From JAAYCI01 sp031551695 (lineage in GTDB: Bacteria; Bacillota; Clostridia; Oscillospirales; Ruminococcaceae): a stretch of DNA of 36,068 nt. Made by a program: the position numbers and the translations under genes. This document shows positions 1 to 7,112 of this stretch, in pieces. Each line of letters begins with the position of its first letter. The first letter of the stretch is position 1. Below the pieces are notes generated by a model. That model was not told where the DNA came from, did no database searches, and was given only the letters and a program-made list of their open reading frames with translations. Where the stretch lies: the NCBI GenBank assembly GCA_031551695.1, contig JAVBNG010000072.1, forward strand, positions 1 to 36,068, in the 5' to 3' direction.

Positions 1-600
1 CTGCTGCGTGACGCTCAAAGCGTTGTAGTCGATGGTGCCGTAGCCGCCGTTGGTGGTGTCGGGGTTGGTCGGTTCCACACAGTAGGCAAGCCGCCCATCG
101 ATGTCCATGATGTACCACGGGCGCATTTCCAAACCACCACCGTGGGAAAAACCGAAGTTCCACTGGTAGGCGTCATACTTGTGGATGGTGAGGTTGCCGG
201 TTGCCATGATGCCGATACCGCGGGACAGGCCGTCGCCGCCGAGGATGCTGACAGAAATACCGTCCGCGTCCTCTGCTTCGGCTTCGGCGCTCACCGGGTC
301 GCTCACCGGCTCGTCGTCGGCCTCGCTGCTATCCGAGGCCGGTTCGCTGCCCGGCTCCTGCGGCTGGCTGCTGCTTGGAGTTTCACTTTCGGGGGCCGAC
401 GATCCGCCGCCCTCGTTTGGGGTGGTGGATATATCCACCTCGCTGTTCGAGGTGCTGGTGGAACTGCTGCTCTCGATGCCGCTCGTCGGCTCGATGGAAA
501 TGTCGGGGCTGCCGGCAGACGCTGTGATGGGCAGCGCCCCAAACAACAGGATAACGATCAGGAAAAGCGGCAACGCTTTCCTGCAAATGGTTTTTGCCAT
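1..600 (-). CDS. Thioester-domain (TQXA/SpaA-type) surface adhesin, N-terminal part
   Basis: The gene starts at ATG 600-598 behind a strong AAAGGAGG and runs off the left edge, so only about 200 residues are visible. Residues 1-29 form a signal peptide (positive start, hydrophobic LFLIVILLFGALP, then ITASAG). Residues 30-115 are a Ser/Thr/Pro/Glu-rich linker. From about residue 135 (NLTIHKYDAYQWNF) an ordered domain follows, with the motif AYCVEP; Cys174 (bases 79-81) is placed like the reactive Cys of thioester domains that anchor Gram-positive adhesins covalently to host surfaces. Such proteins usually continue with Cna-B repeats and a sortase signal; a sortase gene lies at 2613 and Cna-B repeats of the same family lie inverted at 4129-5196. 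Palindrome copy 1 and a terminator precede it. The thioester assignment rests on the motif and context. Confidence 0.75.
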   Translation of the reverse strand, partial: MAKTICRKALPLFLIVILLFGALPITASAGSPDISIEPTSGIESSSSTSTSNSEVDISTTPNEGGGSSAPESETPSSSQPQEPGSEPASDSSEADDEPVSDPVSAEAEAEDADGISVSILGGDGLSRGIGIMATGNLTIHKYDAYQWNFGFSHGGGLEMRPWYIMDIDGRLAYCVEPTNPDTTNGGYGTIDYNALSVTQQ

Positions 601-660
601 TCAATCCTCCTTTCTGGATGGTTTTCGTCGTCCCACGGTGAGACAAAGCTGTGGGGTTGG

Positions 661-683
661 CCTCGTAACATAATGTGACGAGG
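661..683. repeat. Element palindrome, copy 1
   Basis: A 23-bp near-perfect dyad with left arm CCTCGTAACAT, central A at 672 and right arm ATGTGACGAGG. It lies 61 bp upstream of the adhesin start and just beyond a minus-strand terminator. There is one mismatch between the arms (A/C against G). Seven related copies occur at 2580, 21526, 24642, 24693, 29773, 30986 and 35706. Confidence 0.85.
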
Positions 684-693
684 TGGTGGGCAA

Positions 694-716
694 CAAAAAA
701 AACCGCCTTGCGGCGG
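694..716 (-). terminator. Rho-independent terminator, minus strand
   Basis: Stem CCGCC/GGCGG (703-707 with 712-716, loop TTGC) is followed on the minus strand by eight T. It would stop transcription arriving from the right before the adhesin gene. Confidence 0.7.
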
Positions 717-733
717 GGCTGAACAAAACAGTA
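712..733 (+). repeat. 22-bp inverted repeat, left copy
   Basis: Bases 712-733 (GGCGGGGCTGAACAAA then ACAGTA) match the reverse complement of 1757-1778 at all but one position. The two copies flank the AT-rich two-gene segment 829-1677. The left copy overlaps the stem of the preceding terminator. Confidence 0.7.
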
Positions 734-744
734 TAGGGTTGTGG

Positions 745-750
745 TATAAT
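745..750 (+). promoter_or_regulatory. Probable -10 box for the 829 gene
   Basis: TATAAT in the context GTGGTATAATG. The same context recurs at 5352 before another plus-strand gene. No clear -35 box is visible 17 bp upstream. Confidence 0.45.
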
Positions 751-828
751 GTGAGCACAATTTCAACTTATTGCAAATAAAAGCCGAACGAATGGTGGCT
801 ATAATCTGAAGAAAAGGGGTAGGCAAAG

Positions 829-1281
829 ATGGCAGATCTAATATCAGGTAAGGATAAAATGTTGGATGCGTTTAGCGATGCATTTTTTCAGGATCTTACT
901 GCTATTGGCGTTAATTTTATTCATGAAAATACACCCAAAGCCGTAGAGGCTGTCAAAAAAATGGGCAACGATATTGCGGGTGCGATCAAAGAAATTTTTG
1001 TGACAATAAAAAACACAGGAAAACCAGAACAAAAGGTTGACAGCATTATTCGTGACTTGTGCAATAAGTCATTGGCAGAGGGTTGCGAGATAGGGTATCA
1101 AGAAGGACGACAGCAAAAAATGCAAATGATGCTATATGGTATGTCTCAGGCTGGGTTACATATGGACCAGATTAAGCAAATTTTTGCGGCAACGAAGAAA
1201 GCCGAAGATGAGTTTGCGGATTCATACGACACTTACGAGCATTATTTGTTGACGATGGATCAGATTGAGAAAGGTAGATAA
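829..1281 (+). CDS. Hypothetical protein, 150 aa
   Basis: Starts at ATG 829 with AAAGGGG about ten bases upstream. I do not recognise the family. The protein is soluble and mainly helical in appearance. Its C-terminal part has an EIGYQEGRQQKMQMMLYGM stretch followed by a Gln/Ile-rich helix (MDQIKQIFAATKKAEDEF), faintly like the C-terminal tails of Rpn/PDDEXK-type transposase-derived proteins, but no catalytic motif is visible. The gene is clearly richer in A and T than the neighbouring sequence and lies opposite to the minus-strand genes around it. Together with the following gene it forms an apparent insert between two inverted repeats (712-733 and 1757-1778). Confidence 0.75.
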   Translation: MADLISGKDKMLDAFSDAFFQDLTAIGVNFIHENTPKAVEAVKKMGNDIAGAIKEIFVTIKNTGKPEQKVDSIIRDLCNKSLAEGCEIGYQEGRQQKMQMMLYGMSQAGLHMDQIKQIFAATKKAEDEFADSYDTYEHYLLTMDQIEKGR

Positions 1282-1308
1282 TTACATTTCTTGAACAGGA
1301 GAATCTAT

Positions 1309-1677
1309 ATGGTAAACGGTTTTTGCTGTACGAATATTTTTACGAAAAACGCTGTAGAGTTAATAAAGTTTTATCGTGAAACACTTGAAATACCAATGCT
1401 GAAAACTGATGTCGATGACTACAATGGTGTCTATCTTGGATTCATAAAAGATGCACCGTCAATCTGTATTTGGGATGCAACAAAGTGGAATGTGCCTGTT
1501 AGCGGGGCAATGTCATTCGTTTTCAGTTGCGACAATATGGATGCCACATGTTTAGAACTAAAGAAGAAAGGTCTTATTCTCAATCCACCTGTAAAATTTG
1601 ATTGGGGTACATATGAACTCCGTCTAAAAGACCCAGACAATAATGAAATAGTGATTGTGGAGTATCTGGACAAGTGA
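1309..1677 (+). CDS. VOC (glyoxalase/bleomycin-resistance) family protein
   Basis: 122 aa from ATG 1309, chosen because CAGGAGA lies 6-12 bases upstream; a TTG at 1291 is also open but has no good ribosome binding site. The fold signature of a single vicinal-oxygen-chelate module pair is visible: an N-terminal CCTNIFTKNAVELIKFYRETLEIPM strand-helix, the middle SFVFSCDNMDATCLELKKKG, and the end LRLKDPDNNEIVIVEY, where DPDNN and the final Glu are typical. Members are lyases, dioxygenases or drug-binding proteins; the substrate cannot be told. It follows 829-1281 by 27 bp and is probably co-transcribed with it. The AT-rich composition points to recent acquisition. Confidence 0.85.
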   Translation: MVNGFCCTNIFTKNAVELIKFYRETLEIPMLKTDVDDYNGVYLGFIKDAPSICIWDATKWNVPVSGAMSFVFSCDNMDATCLELKKKGLILNPPVKFDWGTYELRLKDPDNNEIVIVEYLDK

Positions 1678-1721
1678 AACTAATAAGTATTATTACATCT
1701 CCATGTTGAAATAAGCTGCAA

Positions 1722-1751
1722 AAAAGCCGTGGTGCTCACGCCACGGCTTTT
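1722..1751. terminator. Bidirectional terminator
   Basis: Perfect 11-bp stem AAAAGCCGTGG/CCACGGCTTTT (1722-1732 with 1741-1751). Runs of T follow on both strands. It separates the plus-strand gene ending at 1677 from the minus-strand lipoprotein ending at 1794. Confidence 0.85.
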
Positions 1752-1756
1752 CGCTG

Positions 1757-1778
1757 TACTGCTTTGTTCAGCCCCGCC
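1757..1778 (-). repeat. 22-bp inverted repeat, right copy
   Basis: Reverse-complement partner of 712-733 with one mismatch. It overlaps a small GCCCCGC/GCGGGGC hairpin (1771-1788) just after the lipoprotein stop. Confidence 0.7.
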
Positions 1779-1793
1779 AATGCGGGGCAATTT

Positions 1794-2474
1794 CTATCCG
1801 TACAGAACATAAATGAGTGTGCCACTCACCACAAACTTGTAACATGGGTAAACGGTGCCGGAGTCAAACTCCGGCATGGCGGTTAGCTGGCTGTGGATCA
1901 GGCTGAGTTGATACGTCAGATGTTCGGTCACTTGCGCGTCGGTCTTGCCGCTCGTCTCAATGGGGTTTTCGTACCCGGCCCCGCCGAGGGTCAGCCCATC
2001 GTTCACGGCCATGTTGTTGCCGCTGGCCCAGCCAGCGGCGGCCGACAGGCAGGCGTCAATGTTTGCGCTGGACGCTGGTGGCGGGGCCGGAGCTGGTTCA
2101 AGCGCGGGGGTCGGAGTGGGAGCAGGCGCGCACTCCGATTGCGACGCTGGGGCCTGTGCCTGAGGCGGGGCGCTTTGCGGCTCCTGCGTGGCCGGTGCCT
2201 GTGACGAGAGCGGCGGCGCACTGCTGGCCGTCTCGCAGGAACTGCTGGCCGGGCAGTTGCTCTGGCTGCTGGCGCTCTGGCCTGTGCTTTGGCTACTGGC
2301 CGGTACGCTGCTGGCGGCCATGCTTACGCCTTCGCTTTCCGCCTGTGACAAGCTACTGGCCGTCATGCCTTGGCCCGGCCCGGTGGCCTCGACGGCACAC
2401 GCCACAAGCAGGGATGATGCCAAAAGTACGGACGCGGAAACGCCAGCAATAAGTAGTATTTTTTTACGGTTCAT
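1794..2474 (-). CDS. Ser/Pro-rich lipoprotein, 226 aa
   Basis: Starts at 2474 behind AAAGGAGG. The N-terminus MNRKKILLIAGVSASVLL leads to the lipobox LVAC, with the lipidated Cys at residue 26, so the mature protein should be anchored to the outer face of the membrane. Residues about 30-135 are low complexity (Ser/Gln, then Ala/Pro), a wall-spanning linker. The C-terminal 90 residues (ANIDACLSAAAGWASGNNM to YVLYG) look folded and carry two further Cys. I do not recognise this domain. It is minus-strand, 138 bp downstream of the sortase gene, separated from it by a hairpin and palindrome copy 2, and probably belongs to the adhesin/sortase surface module of a mobile element. Confidence 0.8.
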   Translation of the reverse strand: MNRKKILLIAGVSASVLLASSLLVACAVEATGPGQGMTASSLSQAESEGVSMAASSVPASSQSTGQSASSQSNCPASSSCETASSAPPLSSQAPATQEPQSAPPQAQAPASQSECAPAPTPTPALEPAPAPPPASSANIDACLSAAAGWASGNNMAVNDGLTLGGAGYENPIETSGKTDAQVTEHLTYQLSLIHSQLTAMPEFDSGTVYPCYKFVVSGTLIYVLYG

Positions 2475-2544
2475 GGTGCAAAACCTCCTTTATAGCATCA
2501 TCATAACCCGCCATAAAAACAGACGCAAGGCTGCCTATTTCCAC

Positions 2545-2569
2545 AACTTCGGCCTATTAGGCCGAAGTT
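2545..2569. repeat. 10-bp-arm hairpin in the lipoprotein leader
   Basis: Perfect arms AACTTCGGCC/GGCCGAAGTT around a five-base loop. No T run follows on either strand, so this is not a standard terminator. It lies in the probable 5' leader of the lipoprotein gene, 10 bp from palindrome copy 2. Confidence 0.7.
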
Positions 2570-2579
2570 AAAAACCATA

Positions 2580-2603
2580 CCTCGTCACATCAATGTGACA
2601 AGG
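2580..2603. repeat. Element palindrome, copy 2
   Basis: 24-bp dyad, left arm CCTCGTCACAT, right arm ATGTGACAAGG, two central bases CA instead of one. It starts 10 bp beyond the sortase stop codon. Confidence 0.85.
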
Positions 2604-2612
2604 TGGGATGGG

Positions 2613-3254
2613 CTATACCTCCACAGCCTGCACACAAAGGCGCTGCGTGTCCTGGCCCGCAATGCAGGTGGTGAGGGTGATGCGGTTGTCCTCGGTGCGG
2701 CCCAGGTAGCTCCAATCGGTATCGCTGATAGTGGCAATCTCGGCCACGGCGTAGGTACGGGTGCCCAGCGCCGTCTCGTAGATGATTTCATCGTCCACTT
2801 TCAACTCATACAATCGCTCAAAGTAGGAGTAGCTGGCGTTGCCGATGTGCGCCGCCATCCCCACATTGCCGTCAAAATAGCTTGTGGTGCGGTAATGGGC
2901 CGCGCCGCGCTTCATGTCCTCTACGGTGCTGCTCTCGTCGCTGTCGAACACATGGACGGAGACGCCGATCTTCTCGATGGTAAGCACACCGATGCTGCCC
3001 TCCTCCGCGCCGAGCTGGGCGCGGGTGGTGAAGCCGTTATAGCCGGTGGCCTCGTCATCGGCCCAGCTCTCATCGGGCGGCGCGTCCAACAGCGGCCCAG
3101 CCATGACTGCCGGGGCCGATTCGCTGGCCGTAGCCTCCGGCTCCGGGGCCACGTCTTTGTGCTTGGCGAGGTAGCCCACCACCAGCATGGCGCACACCAC
3201 CACAGCCAGGATGGCGGCGGCGATGATCCTCGTTTTCTTGCTCATCCTACTCAT
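2613..3254 (-). CDS. Class D-like sortase, 213 aa
   Basis: Start ATG 3254 is chosen because GAGGAGG lies 9 bases upstream; it overlaps the stop of the preceding gene by 8 bp, which suggests translational coupling. An N-terminal membrane anchor (residues 9-30) is followed by a linker and the sortase barrel. The catalytic triad is visible: His136 in GMAAHIGN, Cys197 in ITLTTC and Arg205 in DTQRLCV. Sortases cut surface proteins at a sorting motif and join them to the peptidoglycan or to pilin subunits. It follows a membrane protein gene and lies near the adhesin at 1-600, its likely substrate class. The first 30 residues are closely similar to a truncated copy at 29999-30145 in the tRNA-Leu element. 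Confidence 0.9.
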   Translation of the reverse strand: MSRMSKKTRIIAAAILAVVVCAMLVVGYLAKHKDVAPEPEATASESAPAVMAGPLLDAPPDESWADDEATGYNGFTTRAQLGAEEGSIGVLTIEKIGVSVHVFDSDESSTVEDMKRGAAHYRTTSYFDGNVGMAAHIGNASYSYFERLYELKVDDEIIYETALGTRTYAVAEIATISDTDWSYLGRTEDNRITLTTCIAGQDTQRLCVQAVEV

Positions 3255-4095
3255 TGAAAAAGCCCTCCTCGTTGAACAGGTCGTCGATGTTAAATTCGTC
3301 CTGGGGATAGACCTGCCGGGGCGGTTCCGGCTGCCACTCGAAACCCTGTGCATCCTCCTGTTCCGTCTCTGCCGGGCTAGGGTTCTCCGCCGTGTAATCC
3401 TCATAATCGGAAAAATCCCTGCCATCATCGCCGCCGCGCCGGCCGCGGACGCGCTGAACGATGCGCACACCGCCCACGGCAAGGCAGGCCGCTGAAAGCA
3501 GAATGACCACAATCAGCATGATTGTAAACCCAGCGCTGCCCTCCTTGTCCTCCTGACCAGTGGCGGCGGGTTCCGATTCGTCCGGGTCTACCTCGCTGGC
3601 GGCGGCCACTGGCTCACCGCGGAAGATAACCGTGCACACCATCGTGCTGGGGTTTGTTTTCGTCACTTCGCCGGTATAGGTGAGGGTGGCGGTGTAGCCG
3701 GTGGCCCGGCTCCCGGTGGCCGTGCCCGCGTAGGTGGCGATGGCTTTGAACAGATTGGGCACCATACGCCCATCTACCGGGTGCTGGCCCATCACCACCC
3801 ACTCAATGTTTTCCAGTTGCAGGGTCACGCCGTTTTTCAGCACTGTCTTAGGGATATAGGCGGCGTCGTTGCGGTCCAGGTTTGCATACTCGCGCACATC
3901 CTCCACCCGGTAGCTGTAAGTGGTGGTGCCGTTTTCCTCCACCACGATTGCGGCCACGTCCAGCAAAAGCTGCCCGGTGTAGCCGTCCTCGCTGTACGGC
4001 AGCACCGGCACAGCGGCGGCCACAATATCCGCAACCTTGCCGCTCTCGCTCTCCAGCGTCTCGGTCTGCGTCACCGTTTTGGTGTCGGCTTGACC
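3247..4095 (-). pseudogene. 3' part of a sortase-linked membrane protein gene, 5' end replaced
   Basis: Reading on the minus strand, a sensible protein begins near TKTVTQTETLESESGK (about 4095) and runs to the TAG at 3247-3249. It has extracellular domains with two threonine-rich strands (VTKTNPSTMVCTVIFRG), a transmembrane segment (GFTIMLIVVILLSAACLAVG), an Arg-rich stop-transfer and an acidic cytoplasmic tail ending NIDDLFNEEGFFNE. I do not recognise the family, but its place before a sortase suggests a partner in surface display. No signal peptide or start codon is present. Upstream, the frame stays open only because it runs antisense through the inverted Cna-B block to ATG 5280. The tail motif matches the end of PrgI at 30138. 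The exact 5' junction is uncertain by a few tens of bases. Confidence 0.65.
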
Positions 4096-4128
4096 CTGCC
4101 GCCCCTGCTGGGAAAGGTCGTGCTTGGT

Positions 4129-5196
4129 GAACAGAACAAAAACGGTGCAGTCCTCGGCAACTTTACCACCGACATTGACGGCCGCATCTACCTGGAGGGC
4201 CTGGAGCCGCAGCTTGTGGTGATCGAGGAAGTGAGCGCCCCGGATGGGTACATCGTAAGCAATGGCCCACAGGAAATGCTGCTCAAGCCCGGACAGATCC
4301 ACACCGTCACCTTTGAGAACGTGCCCAAAAGCCCCATCATCATCAAGAAGATCGATTCCGTCACCGGGGAACCGCTGGCTGGGGCAAAGTTTCGTGTGAC
4401 CAAGATGAACGGTGAGCTGATTGGCGAGTTTACCTCGGGGCGCTACGGCTACGTCACCATCCCCGAACAACAGCCGGGATGGTTTACCGTCGTTGAGATT
4501 CTGAGTCCGGCGGGGTATAAGCTGAACGGCGCGCCCATCAACGTGGAAATCAAGCTGAACGGAGACCCCGCCATTGTGGAGTTTGAGAACACCCCGCTGC
4601 CCGGCCTGCTTATCCGCAAAGTGGACGCCACGACCGGCCTGGGCATGGCTGGCGTGGAGTTTAAAATCGAAAAGCTGAACGGGGAACGCATCGGCACCTA
4701 CACCTCGGACGAGGGCGGCGCCATCTTCATCGAGGGCCTGACCGCACAGCACATCCTCATCCGCGAGGTGGCCACCCTGCCCGGTTACAAAATCGACACC
4801 GCCGAGAAGCTGGTGGAGCTGAAGGAGGGCGAACTGAACACGGTGGAGTTTGAAAATCACCCCTGGCCCTACCTTGTGATTCAGAAGCTGGACGAGGACA
4901 AGAACCCGCTGCCCGGCGCCGTGTTCAAAATATCTGCGCTGGATGGCAAGGAGATCGGCACCTACACCACTAACGAAAAGGGCCGCATCGTGCTCACCGG
5001 CATCGATGCGCAGACGGTGCTGGTGCAGGAAGTGCAGGCCCCGGAGGGTTTTGCGCTGGACGACCGTGTGTGGGAGGTGGAATTGCAATGGGGCATGACC
5101 ACCACCATCACATTGAAGAACGTGCCGCTCAAAATCGAGGTCGAGGTGGAGAAGCGCGGCCCGGTGGAGGCCATCGCCGGCCAGGAGATACGCTAG
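4129..5196 (+). pseudogene. Inverted block of Cna-B (SpaA-type) adhesin repeats, both ends missing
   Basis: On the plus strand, opposite to all neighbours, about 355 codons encode one partial and three full Cna-B-type repeats and the start of another domain (EVEKRGPVEAIAGQEIR). Each repeat has the Lys-bearing first strand (IKKID, IRKVD, IQKLD), the GTYT..GG/GRI turn and the Glu-bearing EV-x-AP-x-GY motif expected for intramolecular isopeptide bonds. The block ends at a TAG (5194-5196) directly after AGQEIR, where related adhesins would continue into a further wall-proximal domain. The 5' side has no signal peptide or thioester domain; the frame becomes unrecognisable before about 4129. It looks like an internal adhesin fragment inserted backwards. 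The adhesin at 1-600 belongs to the same general class. Confidence 0.75.
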
Positions 5197-5280
5197 CAAG
5201 GCCTGGTTTTGTTCCCACAGTTGCCCCACAGCTTCCATATCCCCGCTTTGGGCCAACAGGCATAATTCTTCATTCGACAT
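5197..5280 (-). pseudogene. 5' fragment of a sigma-factor-like gene
   Basis: ATG 5280-5278, with GGGAGG upstream, starts MSNEELCLLAQSGDMEAVGQ followed by LWEQNQALLA. This is the usual opening of small sigma-70-like factors carried by clostridial mobile elements (helix, LAQSGD, then a WEQN helix of region 2). After about 27 residues the reading meets the inverted Cna-B block and the homology stops. The junction lies within CGCTA (5192-5196). The frame happens to remain open down to 3247, giving a hybrid of 677 residues, most of it antisense. I treat this as a broken gene, not as a real fusion. Confidence 0.55.
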
Positions 5281-5351
5281 TTGCAAACCTCCCGTAAAAG
5301 CGTTATAATGGCCGTAGCAGGGGCCGCCTTCGGGTGGCTTTCTTTTTGTGG

Positions 5352-5357
5352 TATAAT
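5352..5357 (+). promoter_or_regulatory. Probable -10 box for the PH-like gene
   Basis: TATAAT in GTGGTATAATG, 22 bases before the start codon at 5379 and just upstream of AAAGGAGG. The same GTGGTATAATG is found at 742-751. A second TATAAT lies at 5304-5309. Confidence 0.5.
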
Positions 5358-5378
5358 GGGTGCAAAGGAGGCGATAGC

Positions 5379-5798
5379 ATGGGAGCCATAGCCGATGCAG
5401 TAAAACAGTTCGGAACAGCGACACCGTTTTCAAAAGGTCACATGAACGCCGCCGAAAAAATGCTTGTCCCTGGCGAAACTGTTTTGTATGCGGATATCGT
5501 GAATGTGTCGATAGAGCCGGTGGCCGGTGGCATATCCCCCAATATTGCGACGCTAAAAGGCAAGGTAAACGGGGTTTTTGCTGTCACGAACAAACGGGTA
5601 TTATTTTGCAACAATGTCATGGGCCAGGGAACAAGCAAACAGATACGGCTTGCAGACATAACGTCCATCGACAACGCCAATTCCGTACTTGGTTCATCAA
5701 AAGTGCGCATTTGTGGGATAACAGAAATGTTTGTGATTGACGGAAACAGCAAATCTTCCGCCGCTCTTGTAAATGCCGTAAATAACGCAAGTCTGTGA
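5379..5798 (+). CDS. Short PH-like (bacterial Pleckstrin homology) domain protein, 139 aa
   Basis: ATG 5379 is chosen because AAAGGAGG lies 8-15 bases upstream; the upstream in-frame ATG at 5334 has none. The protein has a helical start (MGAIADAVKQFGTATPFSKGHMNAAEKML) then a beta-rich core: ETVLYADIVNV, GVFAVTNKRVLFC, KQIRLADITSIDN, KVRICGITEMFVI. The pattern VTNKRVLF followed by I-x-L-x-D-I-x-S-I is the signature of the bacterial PH/YokE-like domain. The final helix ALVNAVNNASL closes the fold. Such proteins are cytoplasmic and often of unknown role. It is plus-strand, single, and ends 350 bp before tRNA-Gly. Confidence 0.75.
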   Translation: MGAIADAVKQFGTATPFSKGHMNAAEKMLVPGETVLYADIVNVSIEPVAGGISPNIATLKGKVNGVFAVTNKRVLFCNNVMGQGTSKQIRLADITSIDNANSVLGSSKVRICGITEMFVIDGNSKSSAALVNAVNNASL

Positions 5799-6026
5799 AC
5801 ACAGGGTTAATAATTTGGCACCAATGTGCTTGACATACTGGAGCCGCGCCGTGATTCTTCGGCCTTCATGGCGGGGAATATCAACCGCACAAGTGCCATC
5901 ATATCGGGGTCGGCATTGAAATTAACTTGGGGCGTTGGCAGATTTGCTATCGCCTCATTTACAGGAAAAAGCCTCTGCCGCTCTCGAAAGCGTACTATTG
6001 CCGGAAGCCAAACAGGGATAACAAAA
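5799..6026. other. Intergenic stretch without a convincing gene
   Basis: A minus-strand frame running over 5807-6124 and a plus-strand frame 5826-6131 are open, but both cross the terminators at 6027 and 6104 and neither has a ribosome binding site or a recognisable domain. The stretch may be the remains of a gene cut by element insertion or loss. Confidence 0.4.
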
Positions 6027-6062
6027 AGCAGGGCCAGCCTACACGCTGCCCTGCTATTTTTT
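6027..6062. terminator. Bidirectional terminator
   Basis: Perfect stem AGCAGGGC/GCCCTGCT (6027-6034 with 6048-6055), followed by ATTTTTT on the plus strand and TTTTTG on the minus strand. Confidence 0.75.
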
Positions 6063-6103
6063 CGGGCTTTTCTTGAACAAATCTTGAACATGAGGCGCTT
6101 TCT

Positions 6104-6146
6104 GCAAAAGAAAACACCGCCCAAAACCTAAGTTTTCTGACGGTGT
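6104..6146 (-). terminator. Terminator of tRNA-Gly
   Basis: On the minus strand, four bases after the tRNA, ACACCG pairs with CGGTGT (6141-6146 with 6114-6119). An inner AAAAC/GTTTT stem and a trailing TTTTCTTTT complete the signal. Confidence 0.7.
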
Positions 6147-6150
6147 ATCG

Positions 6151-6226
6151 TGGAGCGGATTACGGGACTCGAACCCGTCGCCTTCTGCTTGGGAAGCAGA
6201 CGCTCTACCGGATGAGCTAAACCCGC
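6151..6226 (-). tRNA. tRNA-Gly(CCC)
   Basis: A 76-nt complete cloverleaf. The acceptor arm GCGGGTT pairs with AATCCGC (one G-T). The anticodon stem TCTGC/GCAGA encloses TTCCCAA, anticodon CCC. The T arm GACGGGTTCGAGTCCCGT is canonical and the CCA is encoded. It marks the border between the accessory DNA to the left and chromosomal genes to the right, and could be the insertion target of the left element, although no integrase is seen there. Confidence 0.95.
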
Positions 6227-6345
6227 GCGGGGCCGTGTAAGGGTGTTTGCGCAACCATTATTTTAGCTTTTTTTTGCGGCATTGTCAATATAGCCGCGCC
6301 GGGGCGCCGCGGCGCAGGCCGTTTTCGGGCGCGCGCTTTTGTATC

Positions 6346-6374
6346 TTGCGCGGCGGGGCGGATGCCTGTATACT
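6346..6374 (+). promoter_or_regulatory. Probable promoter of the ECF S-component gene
   Basis: TTGCGC (6346-6351), a 17-bp spacer and TATACT (6369-6374), 68 bp before the start codon. I see no clear riboswitch in the 216-bp gap after tRNA-Gly. Confidence 0.5.
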
Positions 6375-6442
6375 GGAACTTGCAGTCAGTCCGGATTTTT
6401 TACCATGGCGGCGCGGGCGGCCCCGCGCGAAGGAGACCCCCT

Positions 6443-6991
6443 ATGAAATTTTCTGTGAAGCGGCTGGTGCTGTCGGGCCTGTTTTTGGCCATGGGCTTTG
6501 CCTTGCCGCAATTATTCCATCTGTTTGGCGCGGGCAGCGCTTTTTCGCCCATGCACATCCCGGTGCTGCTGTGCGGGTTTGTGTGCGGCGCGCCCTACGG
6601 CGCAATCTGCGGCTTTTTACTGCCGTACCTTTCGTCCGCCATTACGGGCATGCCGCCCTTGTTCCCCATGGCTGTGGCCATGAGTTTGGAGCTTTGCGCC
6701 TACGGTGCGCTGTCCGGCCTGTTTTATCGGCGGCTGAACTGGAACGTGTACCTTGCGCTGGTGGCGGCGCAGCTGATCGGCCGCGCGGTGTTCGGCGCGG
6801 CCATGGCGGCGATGCTGGCGGCCAGCGGAGGCTCATACACCTTTGCCGCGTTTATATCGTCGGCGTTTGTGTCCAGCCTGCCGGGCATTATTTTACAGCT
6901 GGTGCTGGTGCCTGCCGTTGTGGCGGTGCTGGTGAAAACCGGCCTCATCACCCATGCCGACCAACCCCCCAGACAATGCAAAAGCGAATGA
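6443..6991 (+). CDS. ECF transporter substrate-binding (S) component, 182 aa
   Basis: ATG 6443 has AAGGAG 7 bases upstream. It is an integral membrane protein with about six hydrophobic segments. The stretch LFGAGSAFSPMHIPVLLCGF and the following FVCGAPYGAICGFLLPYLSSAITGMPPLFPMA, with MSLELCAYGALSGLFY, is characteristic of S components of energy-coupling-factor transporters for vitamins and cofactor precursors (the FolT/PanT/ThiW-like branch). The substrate cannot be read from sequence. The energising ATPases and T component are not in the window, as expected for group II systems that share one ECF module. It stands alone, before a gene for a wall-binding surface protein. Confidence 0.85.
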   Translation: MKFSVKRLVLSGLFLAMGFALPQLFHLFGAGSAFSPMHIPVLLCGFVCGAPYGAICGFLLPYLSSAITGMPPLFPMAVAMSLELCAYGALSGLFYRRLNWNVYLALVAAQLIGRAVFGAAMAAMLAASGGSYTFAAFISSAFVSSLPGIILQLVLVPAVVAVLVKTGLITHADQPPRQCKSE

Positions 6992-7112
6992 CCGCTTTTT
7001 GAGGATTTTTGAAACTGTACGGTACAAAACGCTCTTTCTTGCCAATATTTGCGCGTGTGGCCCGCTATAATGGGAAGCCCACAGCAAAATGCAGGAAGGA
7101 GCGCGTTTTATT

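Larger units (their letters stand above)
1..5300. mobile_element. Part of a second, rearranged element with an adhesin-sortase module
   Basis: It contains adhesin, lipoprotein, sortase and sigma-like fragments typical of clostridial conjugative elements, two copies of the same palindrome found in the tRNA-Leu element, and a sortase/membrane-protein junction shared with it (30063-30145). No integrase is visible. The left border is outside the window; the right border lies between 5300 and tRNA-Gly. Confidence 0.5.

Noticed and set aside
661..683. Treating all palindromes as plain intrinsic terminators
   Set aside because: Most copies have no T run on either strand, the dyad has almost no loop, and real terminators lie beside some of them (694-716, 31016-31040).
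1291..1308. TTG start at 1291 for the VOC gene
   Set aside because: No ribosome binding site precedes it, whereas CAGGAGA is well placed before ATG 1309.
5807..6124. 105-codon minus-strand gene before tRNA-Gly
   Set aside because: It would begin within the tRNA-Gly terminator and run through the terminator at 6027, has no ribosome binding site and no recognisable domain.
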